From assembly GCA_024231855.1 (NCBI GenBank), contig JAAEQD010000163.1, positions 1 through 45,262 of the forward strand: a stretch of DNA of 45,262 bases, given 5' to 3'. The DNA is from Candidatus Zixiibacteriota bacterium. Lineage in GTDB: Bacteria; Zixibacteria; MSB-5A5; UBA10806; 4484-95. The notes under the pieces are model-generated. The model was given only the letters and a program-made list of their open reading frames with translations. It did not search any database and was not told the DNA's origin. Made by a program: the position numbers and the translations under genes. Positions 1 to 8,917 of this stretch are shown piece after piece; position 1 is the stretch's first letter; each line of letters begins with the position of its first letter.

Positions 1-393
1 CATATCGGGCTGACACCGCAATCGGTGAACAAGTTCGGCGGCTACAAAATCATGGGCAAAACGCCCCGTCAGAAACAGTATATGATGGATTCCGCTAAGG
101 CGCTTCAGAAAGCCGGCGCTTTCGGTATGGTGCTCGAAGCCGTAGTGCCGGAAGTCGCCAAAGAGATTTCCGAAGCGGTGAAAATCCCCACTATCGGTAT
201 CGGATCGGGTGACGGCTGTGACGGCCAGGTGCTGGTGACATCGGATATGCTGGGCCTGTTTGAGGAGTTCCGGCCCAAGTTTGTGCGCCTGTACGCCGAG
301 CTGGCGCCGACAATCCGCGACGCCGCCACGAAGTTTTGCGATGACGTGAGAGGCGGTGAATTCCCCAACGAGGAGGAGAGCTACGGGGGGTAG
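1..393 (+). CDS. panB: 3-methyl-2-oxobutanoate hydroxymethyltransferase, C-terminal part
   Basis: Partial gene cut by the window start; the frame is open from base 1 to the TAG at 391-393. PanB makes ketopantoate from 2-oxoisovalerate and methylene-tetrahydrofolate in cytoplasmic pantothenate/CoA synthesis. The visible part starts HIGLTPQSV, the PanB loop after the middle of the barrel. It continues with the VLEAVVPEVAKEIS segment, which holds the expected catalytic glutamate, then IPTIGIGSG and DGQVLV. About 130 of roughly 265 usual residues are present. The next pathway gene, panC, lies 1.4 kb downstream, so the original pair was probably panB-panC before the gene now between them arrived. 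Confidence 0.93.
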   Translation, partial: HIGLTPQSVNKFGGYKIMGKTPRQKQYMMDSAKALQKAGAFGMVLEAVVPEVAKEISEAVKIPTIGIGSGDGCDGQVLVTSDMLGLFEEFRPKFVRLYAELAPTIRDAATKFCDDVRGGEFPNEEESYGG

Positions 394-405
394 GAGAGAA
401 CTGAA

Positions 406-453
406 GTAGGTCGGGTTCCCCAGCGACGTGAGGAGCGAGGAAACCTGACCTAC
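406..453. repeat. Imperfect inverted repeat after panB
   Basis: GTAGGTCGGGTTCC (406-419) faces GGAAACCTGACCTAC (439-453); the arms pair with one wobble and one extra base. It sits 12 bases after the panB stop and before the AT-rich SIR2-type gene. A related GTAGG...CCTAC palindrome touches the other end of that gene. It could act as a panB terminator hairpin, but no T-run follows. It is more likely a member of the interspersed palindrome family seen elsewhere in the window. Confidence 0.7.
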
Positions 454-537
454 TGGAACTAATTCGTTCGTAAAATCGAGAGCACCTTTAAGATGTTATA
501 AATTTTAATTCCGTGAAATTAAATACAGGTAATAAAC

Positions 538-1761
538 ATGAGTAAAACAATTCCAATAGAATTACTTGAAGCAATTGCTACAAACAGGTGCGCAGTTTTC
601 GCAGGAGCAGGTTTATCGAAATATTCGGGATTACCAACATGGAATGATCTTTTTAAGCCTTTAAAGAGGAAACTTGGATTATCCAGAACATATGATTTAA
701 CAATAGTAGCTAAAATTTACGAATTTAAATATTCAAGAAAGGAACTAATAGATCATCTAAATAAAAGGTTGAAAAAGATTGAACAATCCCCAAGCGAACA
801 TCATAAGTTGTTATGCAATATAGGAATTAAAACATTTATAACAACAAACTATGATGATTTATTTGAAAAGGCGATGCAAGAAACAGGATCAACTTATATA
901 TCGATAGTTAGAAACGAGGATAATTGTAAGTGTAATGATGAGACAAATCTTATAGTAAAGTTCCATGGTGATTTTTCTGATGAAAGCACTATGGTAATAA
1001 CACAGGATGATTATTTAGAATATAAGAATAAACATTTCCCCTTATATTCCTTAATGGCTCAGATTATCTTATCAAAATCTATACTCTTCATAGGTTATAG
1101 CGTACAAGATTGGGATTTTAGATATTTACAAAATGAACTTTTAAAATATATAAAAGAGAATCCAAATAAGGCTTATTCATTAGTTCGAGGCCTAAGTAAA
1201 AGCAAGAAATCATATCTAGATTCAATTAATGTTTTGCCTATTGATTTTAAGTTATGGAAAAAAAAGAAAGAAGATATTGCCGATATTAGACTAATTAATA
1301 AAGACATAGACAACAAAAACTCAAAGGAAAAAAACGAGGATAACGACTGCTTATTGAATTTTTTAAATGATCTTAAAAATAAACTTGGGTACTATACAGG
1401 ATTGCATAAGGAATTCCATTTTAATGATGAAGCTATGAATCGAATCATAACTTCAACCATTCAGAAATCCAAGAAATTTAACGAATTAAAGGAAAATGAT
1501 AAATTATTAGCTTGTTTAGAATATGAAGTATACAATTCTTATTTAGACGAATACCAATTTAATTACCAATTGCCTGGTTGGATTCCACCGAGATTTGAAA
1601 TAAGCGATGTAATCAAAACAATAAATTATGAAAGAAAAGAATTGAATGGTGCTATTATATTTAAGGGAATTTCGTTTTGGGGGCCTATTAATTACAATAA
1701 TAAGCAGTTTAAACAGAAGTTGAAATCTCTATATGAATTTTCAAATGTAAGGAACAAGTAG
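538..1761 (+). CDS. SIR2-like (SIR2_2) domain protein, putative NADase/defence protein
   Basis: 407 residues. The N-terminal half (about 15-200) is a SIR2-like Rossmann domain with the NAD-binding and catalytic landmarks: GAGLS (23-27), TTNYDD with Asn104, KFHGDF with His143, and FIGYSVQD (184-191). The C-terminal 200 residues are charged, Lys/Asn-rich and not recognised. Stand-alone SIR2-like proteins and SIR2 fusions (ThsA, DSR, SIR2-HerA) are known anti-phage NAD-depleting effectors; deacylase activity is the alternative. The gene is strikingly AT-rich next to panB and panC, and it splits that gene pair, so it is probably acquired. Start ATG 538 has only a weak AGGT upstream. The stop codon (1759-1761) lies inside the flanking palindromic repeat. 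Domain call firm; defence role inferred. Confidence 0.82.
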   Translation: MSKTIPIELLEAIATNRCAVFAGAGLSKYSGLPTWNDLFKPLKRKLGLSRTYDLTIVAKIYEFKYSRKELIDHLNKRLKKIEQSPSEHHKLLCNIGIKTFITTNYDDLFEKAMQETGSTYISIVRNEDNCKCNDETNLIVKFHGDFSDESTMVITQDDYLEYKNKHFPLYSLMAQIILSKSILFIGYSVQDWDFRYLQNELLKYIKENPNKAYSLVRGLSKSKKSYLDSINVLPIDFKLWKKKKEDIADIRLINKDIDNKNSKEKNEDNDCLLNFLNDLKNKLGYYTGLHKEFHFNDEAMNRIITSTIQKSKKFNELKENDKLLACLEYEVYNSYLDEYQFNYQLPGWIPPRFEISDVIKTINYERKELNGAIIFKGISFWGPINYNNKQFKQKLKSLYEFSNVRNK

Positions 1762-1809
1762 GTCAAATCCCCCGCGGATTTGACGTGGGTGTATTCAATA
1801 CGCCCCTAC
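1758..1809. repeat. Palindromic repeat between the SIR2-type gene and panC
   Basis: Unit running GTAGG...CCCTAC. GTCAAATCC (1762-1770) and GGATTTGAC (1776-1784) form a perfect 9-bp stem. It is followed by GTGGGTGTATTCAATACGCCC, which resembles one arm of the 24-bp inverted repeat at 39146-39205. The left edge supplies the stop codon of the SIR2-type gene. The right edge is 22 bases before the panC start. Confidence 0.7.
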
Positions 1810-1831
1810 GAAAGCAAACGAATAGCGTAAC

Positions 1832-2695
1832 ATGAAAAAACCTCTCAAAATAATCAAATCCCCGCGCTCGATGCGGAAGCTGGCGGATACCTGCCGCCGC
1901 AAAGGCAAGACAATTGGGCTGGTGCCGACTATGGGGGCGCTTCATGATGGACATCTGTCGCTGATACGCAAATCCGCAAAGCAAAACGATTTCACGATTG
2001 TCTCGATCTTCGTCAACCCGACCCAGTTCGGGCCGGATGAGGATTTCGGCAAATATCCCAAGGCTTTCAAATCCGATTGCGACGAAGCTCAAACCGCCGG
2101 GGCGGATATGATTTTCCATCCCTCGGTTGACGGTATATATCCCGACGGCTTCCAGACTTTCGTCGATCCCGGCCCGATTGCCGACAAGCTGGAAGGGGCG
2201 GCCCGTCCCGGGCATTTGCGCGGGGTGGCCACTGTCTGTGTGAAACTGTTTAGTATCTGCAAACCACATAGGGCTTATTTCGGCCAGAAAGACGCCCAGC
2301 AATTGGCCATGATAAAAAGCGTAACGCGTGATTTGAATCTCGATCTGAAAATAGTCGGTTGCCCGATAGTCAGGACCAAAACCGGTATCGCCATGTCTTC
2401 GCGTCATTCTTATCTAGCGGAGTCCGGTTTGAAAAAGGCGGTGACGATTTACGATTCACTCAAACACGCCAAACGTCTGGTTAAGGCCGGTGAAACCGAT
2501 ATAGCCGCAATCAGAGCGGAAATGACCGGCTTGATCAAGACCGCCACCGGGGCGAAAGTGGAATATATTTCGTTTAATAGCTGGGCTAGCCTTGATGAGG
2601 TTAACTTAATATCGGGCAAGGTTTTAATATCGCTGGTGGTAATAATCAACACAGTCAGGCTTCTGGATAATATTATTATTCACTCCAAACACTGA
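1832..2695 (+). CDS. panC: Pantothenate synthetase (pantoate-beta-alanine ligase)
   Basis: 287 residues, normal family length. It condenses pantoate (the reduced panB product) with beta-alanine at the cost of ATP to give pantothenate, in the cytoplasm. The nucleotidyltransferase signature is clear: PTMGALHDGH with the HxGH pair at His38/His41. FVNPTQFGPDEDFGKYP and FGQKDAQQL follow, and the KMSKS-like loop reads MSSRHSYL. The C-terminal domain is normal. Start ATG 1832 gives the expected N-terminus, but no good ribosome site is visible because the palindromic repeat abuts it. The insertion of the SIR2-type gene may therefore have altered its original coupling to panB. Confidence 0.95.
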   Translation: MKKPLKIIKSPRSMRKLADTCRRKGKTIGLVPTMGALHDGHLSLIRKSAKQNDFTIVSIFVNPTQFGPDEDFGKYPKAFKSDCDEAQTAGADMIFHPSVDGIYPDGFQTFVDPGPIADKLEGAARPGHLRGVATVCVKLFSICKPHRAYFGQKDAQQLAMIKSVTRDLNLDLKIVGCPIVRTKTGIAMSSRHSYLAESGLKKAVTIYDSLKHAKRLVKAGETDIAAIRAEMTGLIKTATGAKVEYISFNSWASLDEVNLISGKVLISLVVIINTVRLLDNIIIHSKH

Positions 2696-2783
2696 TAACT
2701 CTATCTGAATTAGCTCTTATAACCCGCATAAAATCTTTTTTATATCTCAATGAATTATATGCACTTACGGCAACATTTTAACC

Positions 2784-2811
2784 TTGATTAATGTTCTTTT
2801 TGGTATATATT
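2784..2811 (+). promoter_or_regulatory. Candidate sigma70-type promoter for the M14 peptidase gene
   Basis: TTGATT (2784-2789), 16 bases, TATATT (2806-2811), in the AT-rich 162-base gap after panC and about 45 bases before the ATG. A GAGGAGA ribosome site precedes the start. Called from consensus only. Confidence 0.4.
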
Positions 2812-2857
2812 GTTAATAGTAAAGTTTTAATCATTTTAGTTTAAGTGAGGAGAATAC

Positions 2858-4738
2858 ATGTCAAAGGCTATCGCGATTTTTACATCATTGATTATAGTTT
2901 TTAGCGCGTCTCTGGCTTTCGGCCAGGTTTTGCCGGAAAGATATCACACATATCAGGAGGTTTTGGATACTCTCACCGATTTGAGAGATTCATTTCCTGA
3001 AATTCTATATCTCGACACCCTGGGATTTTCCACCCGTGACAATATTCCGATGCTGCGAGTGAAGATATCGGATAATCCCCAAATCGATGAGGATGAGCCG
3101 GCCATATTTCTCAATGGCGGCGTTCACGCCGACGAAGTACTTGGAGTTGAAGTTGTTACGAATTTCATCCAGGATATTACCGCACGCTACTCCGAAGGCG
3201 ATCCGGAAATTATAGATTATATCGAACGGCTGGAAATTTTCTGTATTCCGTTTGTCAATCCCGAGGGACATCTGGTAGTTGAGGCCGGTCAAACGGATTG
3301 GCGCAAGAACAAAAGCGATAATGATACCAACGGCGTTTTCGACATGTATGACGGGGTCGATAACAACCGAAATTACGATTTCGCCTGGGATATCGATGAT
3401 AATAATGACGCTAATCATCCAGAGAGCCTTCAGTTTAAGGGCTGGGCGCCATTTACCGAATCGGAAAATATCGCCATCGCCGCATTCGGCTGGAAATACC
3501 GTCCGATTATCGGAATCGATTATCATTCGCCCACTTACGGAAGACCAAACGTGGCATATTATCCCTGGTACTGGTATCCCAACGAGGGTGGGCATGGTTT
3601 TGGCCCCGATGAAAGTTTGATGCAATCGATATGCTATCAGTTTTGCAATCGAATTCTGGCAGTTCCCGATACGACCGGCAATCCCAATGGAAATTATGAG
3701 GCCCGGCGCGCGTTGGTTAATAAAGGCGATTTCAAAACCTATTTCTATGGCAATTTCGGCACGGCCGCTTTCTCCTGCGAGGTTTCAGACACCACTATTC
3801 AGGATCCGGCTTTGGTGGATAGTATCGTAACGGAACATCTGGACGGCCAGTATTATCTTCTCGACCGAGCTTTAGGCGCCGGTATCACAGGGGTGATCAG
3901 GGATTCGGTAACATTGGAGCCAATCGAAGCCGAGGTCCAGGTAACACAGCATATTAATGACGATATTAACCCGCGTTTATCCCGTCCCGATTTCGGCCGC
4001 TATCATCGATTGCTGGCCAACGGAACATATACGTTGAGATTTTTAAAGGACGACTATCGAACCAAGACTGTCTACAGCGTATCGGTCAATTCTAACGGCC
4101 CGACAACCACCAATATTTTACTGTATCCATATAACCCCCGTCCCCCGGCGCCCGAATTGACATTCCCGGTTTTCGGCGATTCGCTCGATACCAACATATT
4201 CGTTTTCGAATGGACCGAACCGGTTTACGCGGAAAGCTATCTGCTGGAGGTCTCGACCGATTCGGAGTTCGAAACGTTCGCGATTCTCGATTCGACGCTC
4301 GATGACAACTCCTACGCGATCTTTTCGCCACTCGAAGAAGGCGATTACTACTGGCGGGTCAGGCCTTATAATGCCGATGGCTGGGGACCGTACTCCGAGG
4401 CATTCGAATTCACTATCGACCTGGAAACAGATGTTGATACTTTTGTCGAGGTATTACCATCGGGATACAGGCTTTTCCAGAATTACCCGAATCCGTTTAA
4501 CGCCACGACCCGGATATCTTTCCAGGTTCCTGTAAGCTCTCAAGTACGGATTGAGATATTCGATATCAGGGGCGCCCTGGTGGAAATATTAACGGATAAT
4601 CGGTACTCGGCGGGTACTCATAATATTATATGGGATGGTCTCGATGCGGATGGCAAACCGCTGGCATCAGGAGTATATCTATATAAATTAACAGCCGGCG
4701 ATGTATCATCAGTGAAAAGACTGATGATGCTGAAATAG
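2858..4738 (+). CDS. Secreted M14-family zinc carboxypeptidase with type IX-like sorting tail
   Basis: 626 residues. A signal peptide (1-22, ending FGQ) leads into an M14 metallocarboxypeptidase domain. Zinc ligands are HADE (His90, Glu93) and His223 in IDYHSP. The substrate-binding NNRNY lies at 169-173, and Glu308 in SCEVSDT fits the catalytic glutamate. Next come a carboxypeptidase-regulatory-like beta domain (about 340-425), a fibronectin-like segment (about 430-520) and a C-terminal tail with NYPNPFNATT. In FCB bacteria that tail directs Sec-exported proteins to type IX-type surface secretion. Likely an extracellular peptidase that trims C-terminal residues. GAGGAGA supports the start. 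The next gene, of similar architecture, follows within 50 bases. Confidence 0.9.
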   Translation: MSKAIAIFTSLIIVFSASLAFGQVLPERYHTYQEVLDTLTDLRDSFPEILYLDTLGFSTRDNIPMLRVKISDNPQIDEDEPAIFLNGGVHADEVLGVEVVTNFIQDITARYSEGDPEIIDYIERLEIFCIPFVNPEGHLVVEAGQTDWRKNKSDNDTNGVFDMYDGVDNNRNYDFAWDIDDNNDANHPESLQFKGWAPFTESENIAIAAFGWKYRPIIGIDYHSPTYGRPNVAYYPWYWYPNEGGHGFGPDESLMQSICYQFCNRILAVPDTTGNPNGNYEARRALVNKGDFKTYFYGNFGTAAFSCEVSDTTIQDPALVDSIVTEHLDGQYYLLDRALGAGITGVIRDSVTLEPIEAEVQVTQHINDDINPRLSRPDFGRYHRLLANGTYTLRFLKDDYRTKTVYSVSVNSNGPTTTNILLYPYNPRPPAPELTFPVFGDSLDTNIFVFEWTEPVYAESYLLEVSTDSEFETFAILDSTLDDNSYAIFSPLEEGDYYWRVRPYNADGWGPYSEAFEFTIDLETDVDTFVEVLPSGYRLFQNYPNPFNATTRISFQVPVSSQVRIEIFDIRGALVEILTDNRYSAGTHNIIWDGLDADGKPLASGVYLYKLTAGDVSSVKRLMMLK

Positions 4739-4786
4739 TCGACGGTTTGGGCGAGAAACATGGCATCAATGATGAGAGCGGTTAGT

Positions 4787-6706
4787 ATGAAAAAATATCT
4801 GATAATTAGCATATTGTTTATTCTGATTAGCGGTATTGTTTCAGCTCAGCCCGTACTCAGAATAGCGCCTAATCCACTGAAATTCGGTCATGTTTCCATA
4901 GATGGGATTCAACAAAGAGATATCATTCTATACAATGTCGGTGATCAAAACCTGGTAATTGATAGCTGTCAGTTCTACCCGCCATTCGATATGGAACCGG
5001 TCACCGGGATAAATATCGCCCCCGGCGATTCAACGATAACATCGATAAGCTTTATCCCGACCATAGAGGGATATAATGTCGATCAGTTTGTGTTTAGTTA
5101 TAACAATCTCATGAATCCAGAATACATTTTATCCGTTCGGGGATACGCGATTAAGACATTCGAGCGGGGCGAGATAATCTGGTCATTCCAGCACATCGAT
5201 AATGTCGTGTGCGTAACCGCCACCGAGGATTTCAATGACGACGGGTTTCCCGATGTGGTGGCTGAGGGCTACAACAATGGCGCCTCAGGCGATCAACTCG
5301 TTTGCCTTTCAGGATCGGGCATTGATGAACCCGATGAAATCTGGTCGACCAGGCCCGAGGGTGGATCAAACAATTCCGGTGGTTTCGGCGATAAATGTTT
5401 GGCCACGATCGATGATTTGAATGATGACGGGCATGATGATATCATTCGCGGTTCGGCCTGGTCGGGCCGTACGGTGTTCGCTATCGATGGAGCCAACGGC
5501 AATCCGATATGGACGTATGATACTTACCAGCATCCTTATTCCGGCTGGGTTTACGCTGTGACTCCAATGGCTGATATCACCGGCGATGACGTTCCGGAAG
5601 TTTTGGCCGGAGCCGGCAGCGACGCCAACAGATGTTATTGCCTGAATGGATCAACCGGTGAATTGATCTGGCGCTTTCGCGGCGAGGACGCGATCTCATC
5701 GGTGACCTCGCCCGGTGATGTTAATGACGACGGCCTCGCTGATGTAGTATGCGCGTCTACCGATAATGGAGATCATATCTATTGCCTCTCGGCTGAGTCG
5801 GACGAAGAGGATCATACTGATACACTTTGGTCGCATGGAATCGATGAAAACACGTACTCGCTGACCGCTATAAATGATATAAATAATGATGGTTATAACG
5901 ATATTATCGCCGGTACCTGGGGTGGCGGCGTTATGGCGTTATCGGGTCGTGCTAATGGCAATCACAGTACCATCCTCTGGGAATTCCCGATGAACGCTTA
6001 CGTGATGAGAGTTGTTACCTGCCCGGATATCAATAGAGACGGTCACGAGGATGTGCTGGTGGCGTCATGGAGCGGCCACGCGCTGGCGATATCGGGCCGG
6101 GACGGCGAGGAGATATGGCACACCGATTGCGGCAATAATGTCTGGGCGATTGATTTTATAAGCGATGTAAACGATGACGACTATATAGAAGTAGTAGCGG
6201 GATCATTTACCCGCAATGTATATCTTTTAAACGGCCAGGATGGCAATATACTCTGGCAAACCGATGTGGGGGCCAGGCCATATACTGTTAGAGGTATTGG
6301 TGATGTTAACGGTGACGGCTATGATGATATAATCGCCGGCACGGAGTTATTCGACGATGAAGGCGGTGAGGTGTTCGTGATCTCCGGCTGGGGCGAAGAG
6401 CATGTTGGTATAGCCGATGAAAGCGAGGCTTTACCTGATGATATCATGGTCGCTTCGAATTACCCGAATCCGTTCAATAGCTCTACCGTTTTCAAATTCA
6501 ATTTAGCGAAAGCCGAGGATTACTCGTTATCGATTTACGATATCGGCGGTCGTCTGGTGAAACGTATCGATGGCGCCGGACAAACAGGCTTCAATAGCCT
6601 AACTCTGGATTTAGCAGGCGAAGACGCGATATCGACCGGTGTTTATTTGTATAGAATAAACACTGATACGCGAACCGGTTTCGGCAAGATGACATATTTG
6701 AAATAG
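4787..6706 (+). CDS. Secreted FG-GAP/VCBS-type beta-propeller protein with sorting tail
   Basis: About 639 residues from ATG 4787. An in-frame ATG at 4760 would add nine residues before the signal peptide; MKKYLI... is the more natural start. After the signal peptide (ending VSAQ) comes an immunoglobulin-like HYDIN/ASPM type domain (about 20-125; LRIAPNPLKFG, NVGDQNLVI). At least seven FG-GAP-like blades follow, each with a Ca-binding-type loop: DFNDDGFPD, DLNDDGHDD, DVNDDGLAD, DINNDGYND, DINRDGHED, DVNDDDYIE, DVNGDGYDD. The end carries NYPNPFNSST and a YLYRI...MTYLK tail. Probably a surface binding or adhesion protein, co-transcribed with the upstream peptidase. Ligand unknown. Confidence 0.85.
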   Translation: MKKYLIISILFILISGIVSAQPVLRIAPNPLKFGHVSIDGIQQRDIILYNVGDQNLVIDSCQFYPPFDMEPVTGINIAPGDSTITSISFIPTIEGYNVDQFVFSYNNLMNPEYILSVRGYAIKTFERGEIIWSFQHIDNVVCVTATEDFNDDGFPDVVAEGYNNGASGDQLVCLSGSGIDEPDEIWSTRPEGGSNNSGGFGDKCLATIDDLNDDGHDDIIRGSAWSGRTVFAIDGANGNPIWTYDTYQHPYSGWVYAVTPMADITGDDVPEVLAGAGSDANRCYCLNGSTGELIWRFRGEDAISSVTSPGDVNDDGLADVVCASTDNGDHIYCLSAESDEEDHTDTLWSHGIDENTYSLTAINDINNDGYNDIIAGTWGGGVMALSGRANGNHSTILWEFPMNAYVMRVVTCPDINRDGHEDVLVASWSGHALAISGRDGEEIWHTDCGNNVWAIDFISDVNDDDYIEVVAGSFTRNVYLLNGQDGNILWQTDVGARPYTVRGIGDVNGDGYDDIIAGTELFDDEGGEVFVISGWGEEHVGIADESEALPDDIMVASNYPNPFNSSTVFKFNLAKAEDYSLSIYDIGGRLVKRIDGAGQTGFNSLTLDLAGEDAISTGVYLYRINTDTRTGFGKMTYLK

Positions 6707-6838
6707 ATTATAAACATTTAAAGTCACGGTAAATCATCATATCTTCAAAAAAGTAAAATTTATATTTCAATTGCCAAAGCAACACTATTTCGGTTTATTC
6801 GTATCTGCATAGTATTATTGCGGTGAAAGGGCAGCGAA

Positions 6839-7186
6839 ATGGTAATCCAGATATTCGGCACGAAAAAGTGCAAAGACACACAGAAAGCGATCCGGTTTTT
6901 CAAGGAGCGGAGAATGCAGACCCAGTTTATCAACCTTCGCGAAAAAGATATGAGTCCCGGCGAATTAAATAACATACGAAGATGTATCCCAATCGAGGAA
7001 TTAATCGACATAGACGGCAAAGAGTACGAAGAGAGAAACCTGAAATACCTCCGTCACGATATAGAGGATGAACTGTTGGATAATCCCCTTCTGTTTAAAA
7101 CGCCGATAGTAAGAAGCGCAAACGGCGCGACTGTGGGGCATCAGCCAGAAATCTGGAAAAACTGGGCGAAAGCTCTTAAACAATAG
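6839..7186 (+). CDS. ArsC/Spx/YffB-family thioredoxin-fold protein
   Basis: 115 residues, the usual length for this family. The N-terminal strand and active-site loop read IFGTKKCKDTQKA with Cys11, followed by the family pattern of a short helix, FINLREKDMS, LLFKTPIVR and a final helix. ArsC reduces arsenate, but many YffB/Spx-like members have no arsenate activity. With only one obvious redox Cys and no ars genes nearby, I would not call it an arsenate reductase. A one-base gap to the MATE exporter suggests co-transcription. Confidence 0.8.
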   Translation: MVIQIFGTKKCKDTQKAIRFFKERRMQTQFINLREKDMSPGELNNIRRCIPIEELIDIDGKEYEERNLKYLRHDIEDELLDNPLLFKTPIVRSANGATVGHQPEIWKNWAKALKQ

Positions 7187-7187
7187 A

Positions 7188-8561
7188 ATGAATCAAGACA
7201 ACAATAAAACCCGCGCCGACTATACCCAGGGTTCCATATTCGGTTCGATAATCAAGATGGGCCTGCCGTCGATGATTGGTTTTCTGGCGCATCATATTTA
7301 TCATATGGTCGATACCTGGTGGATTTCGAGGCTGCCGGAAAAAGAGGCCGGGGTCGCGGCGGTCACATTTTTGGGTAGTATAATCTGGTTTTTCTTCACC
7401 TTCAATCAACTGGTCGGACCCGGATCGTTAGCCATTATCTCCCGCCGCTACGGCGAGAAAGAATACGATCTGACCGAGAAGGCGATCAAGGAATCGATCG
7501 TTCTCAAGCTGTTTTTCGGCGCGATTCTTGGCATAGCCGGCTACCTGTTTATCGGCCCCATGCTGAAGCTTATCGGCGCTGAGGGACGGGCATTCGAGAT
7601 GGGCATACAATACGGGCAAATTGTATTTTTGGGCATGCCGTTTTTTTACGCCACTTATTCTATATTTACCGGCATGAGAGGCGTAGCCAATCCCCAGATG
7701 GCGCTGGCGATGATGCTGGGATCGAACGTTCTGAATCTGGTTCTCGATCCGATTTTCATATTCGGCTATCTGGGTGTGCCGGCGATGGGAATCAGGGGAG
7801 CGGCGGTAGCTTCACTTATCAGTTATGTAATTACTTTCATTATCGGCATGATATTATTTTACGCCGATTTCACCAATGTCAAACTGAATTTCAGCGGTAA
7901 AGTTGGCATATCTGTGCGGTCGATGTGGAAGATGTTGAAAATCGGCGTGCCGGCCTGGTTCGGCGATATGTCGTTCGCCGGCGCTCGCATGATAATCACA
8001 AGCATGGTGGCGCCGTTCGGGACTGCTGTTGTCGCGGCTTATGGCGTGGGTAATCAGGTTACCGCTTTCGGGATTTCAATCCTGATCGGAATTGGGCTTG
8101 GCCTGTCGGCGCTGATCGGCCACAATCTCGGATCAGATAAACCTAAACGCGCCAAGAAAATCGGCGATCAGGCGGTTATGCTGGGCGTCGGAATCATGTT
8201 TGCTTTCGGAGCCGGTGTCTATTTGTTTTCGGCTCAGATAATAGGGCTGTTCTTCACGAGTCCCGAAACTATCGCTCACGGCAGTTTCATGCTCAAGATT
8301 TTCGCGTACGGCTTCCCCTTTATCGGTGTCCTACTAACTCTGGAGCAGATACATATGGGCGTCGGCCTGAATACACCGGCTATGGTCGTTAATATCATTC
8401 ATTCATGGCTTTTAGAGGTTATCCCGATCTATTTCCTGACCACCTATTTCGGCTTTTCACAAACCGCGATCTGGTGGACGATATCCGGCGCCGGGCTGGT
8501 AACATCGGCGTTGTTCTATGTTTATTATCAACGCGGAAGGTGGTTGACTCATAAGGTGTAA
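7188..8561 (+). CDS. MATE-family efflux transporter
   Basis: 457 residues in the MATE (MatE/NorM/DinF-like) family, exporting drugs or metabolites using Na+ or H+ gradients. About twelve hydrophobic segments fall into two homologous halves. The N-terminal GSIFGSIIKMGLPSMIG and the repeat-start KMLKIGVPAWFGDM in the second half are typical, as is the GIGLGLSALIGHNLG segment. Starts one base after the preceding stop and has no separate promoter room, so it is likely translated from the same message as the ArsC-like gene. Substrate cannot be read from sequence. Confidence 0.9.
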   Translation: MNQDNNKTRADYTQGSIFGSIIKMGLPSMIGFLAHHIYHMVDTWWISRLPEKEAGVAAVTFLGSIIWFFFTFNQLVGPGSLAIISRRYGEKEYDLTEKAIKESIVLKLFFGAILGIAGYLFIGPMLKLIGAEGRAFEMGIQYGQIVFLGMPFFYATYSIFTGMRGVANPQMALAMMLGSNVLNLVLDPIFIFGYLGVPAMGIRGAAVASLISYVITFIIGMILFYADFTNVKLNFSGKVGISVRSMWKMLKIGVPAWFGDMSFAGARMIITSMVAPFGTAVVAAYGVGNQVTAFGISILIGIGLGLSALIGHNLGSDKPKRAKKIGDQAVMLGVGIMFAFGAGVYLFSAQIIGLFFTSPETIAHGSFMLKIFAYGFPFIGVLLTLEQIHMGVGLNTPAMVVNIIHSWLLEVIPIYFLTTYFGFSQTAIWWTISGAGLVTSALFYVYYQRGRWLTHKV

Positions 8562-8582
8562 CAACTGTTGGCTGTTATCTAG

Positions 8583-8663
8583 CCGTGTTGTCAGGTCCCC
8601 TGACCTGACAACTACTATGAAGCTTGAGTAGAAGCGTTGTCGGGTGGGGGCACCCGACAACAC
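8583..8663. repeat. Dual-hairpin repeat element, copy 1
   Basis: Two hairpins separated by 23 bases. Hairpin 1 is GTTGTCAGGTC (8587-8597)/GACCTGACAAC (8602-8612), perfect 11 bp with loop CCCT. Hairpin 2 is GTTGTCGGGTG (8636-8646)/CACCCGACAAC (8651-8661), perfect 11 bp with loop GGGG. Almost the same 80-base arrangement recurs at 8918-8996. Confidence 0.85.
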
Positions 8664-8698
8664 GTTGATAAGGTTTGATGGATGAATTGAATGATAAC

Positions 8699-8790
8699 GG
8701 ATTGCCACGTCGCTTCGCTCCTCGCAATGACAGCCTTTTTCAAATTCGGTGTCATTGCGAGGGAGGCCAAAGGCCGACCGCGGTAATCTG
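8699..8790. repeat. Inverted pair of GTCATTGCGAGG-type interspersed repeats
   Basis: GATTGCCACGTCGCTTCGC... to CAATGAC (8700-8731) is the reverse complement of the REP-like unit GTCATTGCGAGGAGCGAAGC. A second unit beginning GTCATTGCGAGGGAGGCC lies at 8751-8790 in the opposite orientation, so the two can pair. A third unit is at 10486-10520. This repeat type is common in many bacterial genomes. Confidence 0.75.
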
Positions 8791-8806
8791 TTTGTATTTC
8801 TTAAGC

Positions 8807-8834
8807 GTTGTCAGATGAGAGTATTCGACAACAC
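8807..8834. repeat. Single GTTGTC...GACAAC hairpin unit
   Basis: GTTGTCAGATG and the right arm ending GACAAC, a degenerate single-hairpin relative of the dual-hairpin element. It lies 15 bases before the duplicated EamA gene start, at the same place a hairpin lies before the true EamA gene. Confidence 0.6.
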
Positions 8835-8848
8835 AACAAAGAAGTAAG

Positions 8849-8916
8849 ATGAACGAATTCCTCGGTGAAATAGCCGCATTGTCGACCGCGCTCTGCTGGG
8901 CGTTTACTTCGATGTT
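8849..8916 (+). pseudogene. Duplicated 5' fragment of the downstream EamA transporter gene
   Basis: From ATG 8849 the frame reads MNEFLGEIAALSTALCWAFTS, then breaks off into a dual-hairpin repeat at about 8917. The intact gene 166 bases downstream starts MNEFLGEIAALSTAACWAFTS. The two DNA copies differ at several mostly synonymous positions, so the copy is not brand new. The fragment covers about 23 codons and the upstream hairpin is duplicated with it. The fragment has an ATG start; the intact gene uses TTG. Confidence 0.85.
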
Positions 8917-8917
8917 G

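Noticed and set aside
1763..2407. 214-codon minus-strand frame opposite panC
   Set aside because: Antisense to a clearly recognised panC with all motifs; no ribosome site or family character.
6839..7186. Arsenate reductase call for the ArsC-fold protein
   Set aside because: One active-site Cys and no arsenic genes nearby; YffB/Spx-like members look the same, so only the fold is claimed.
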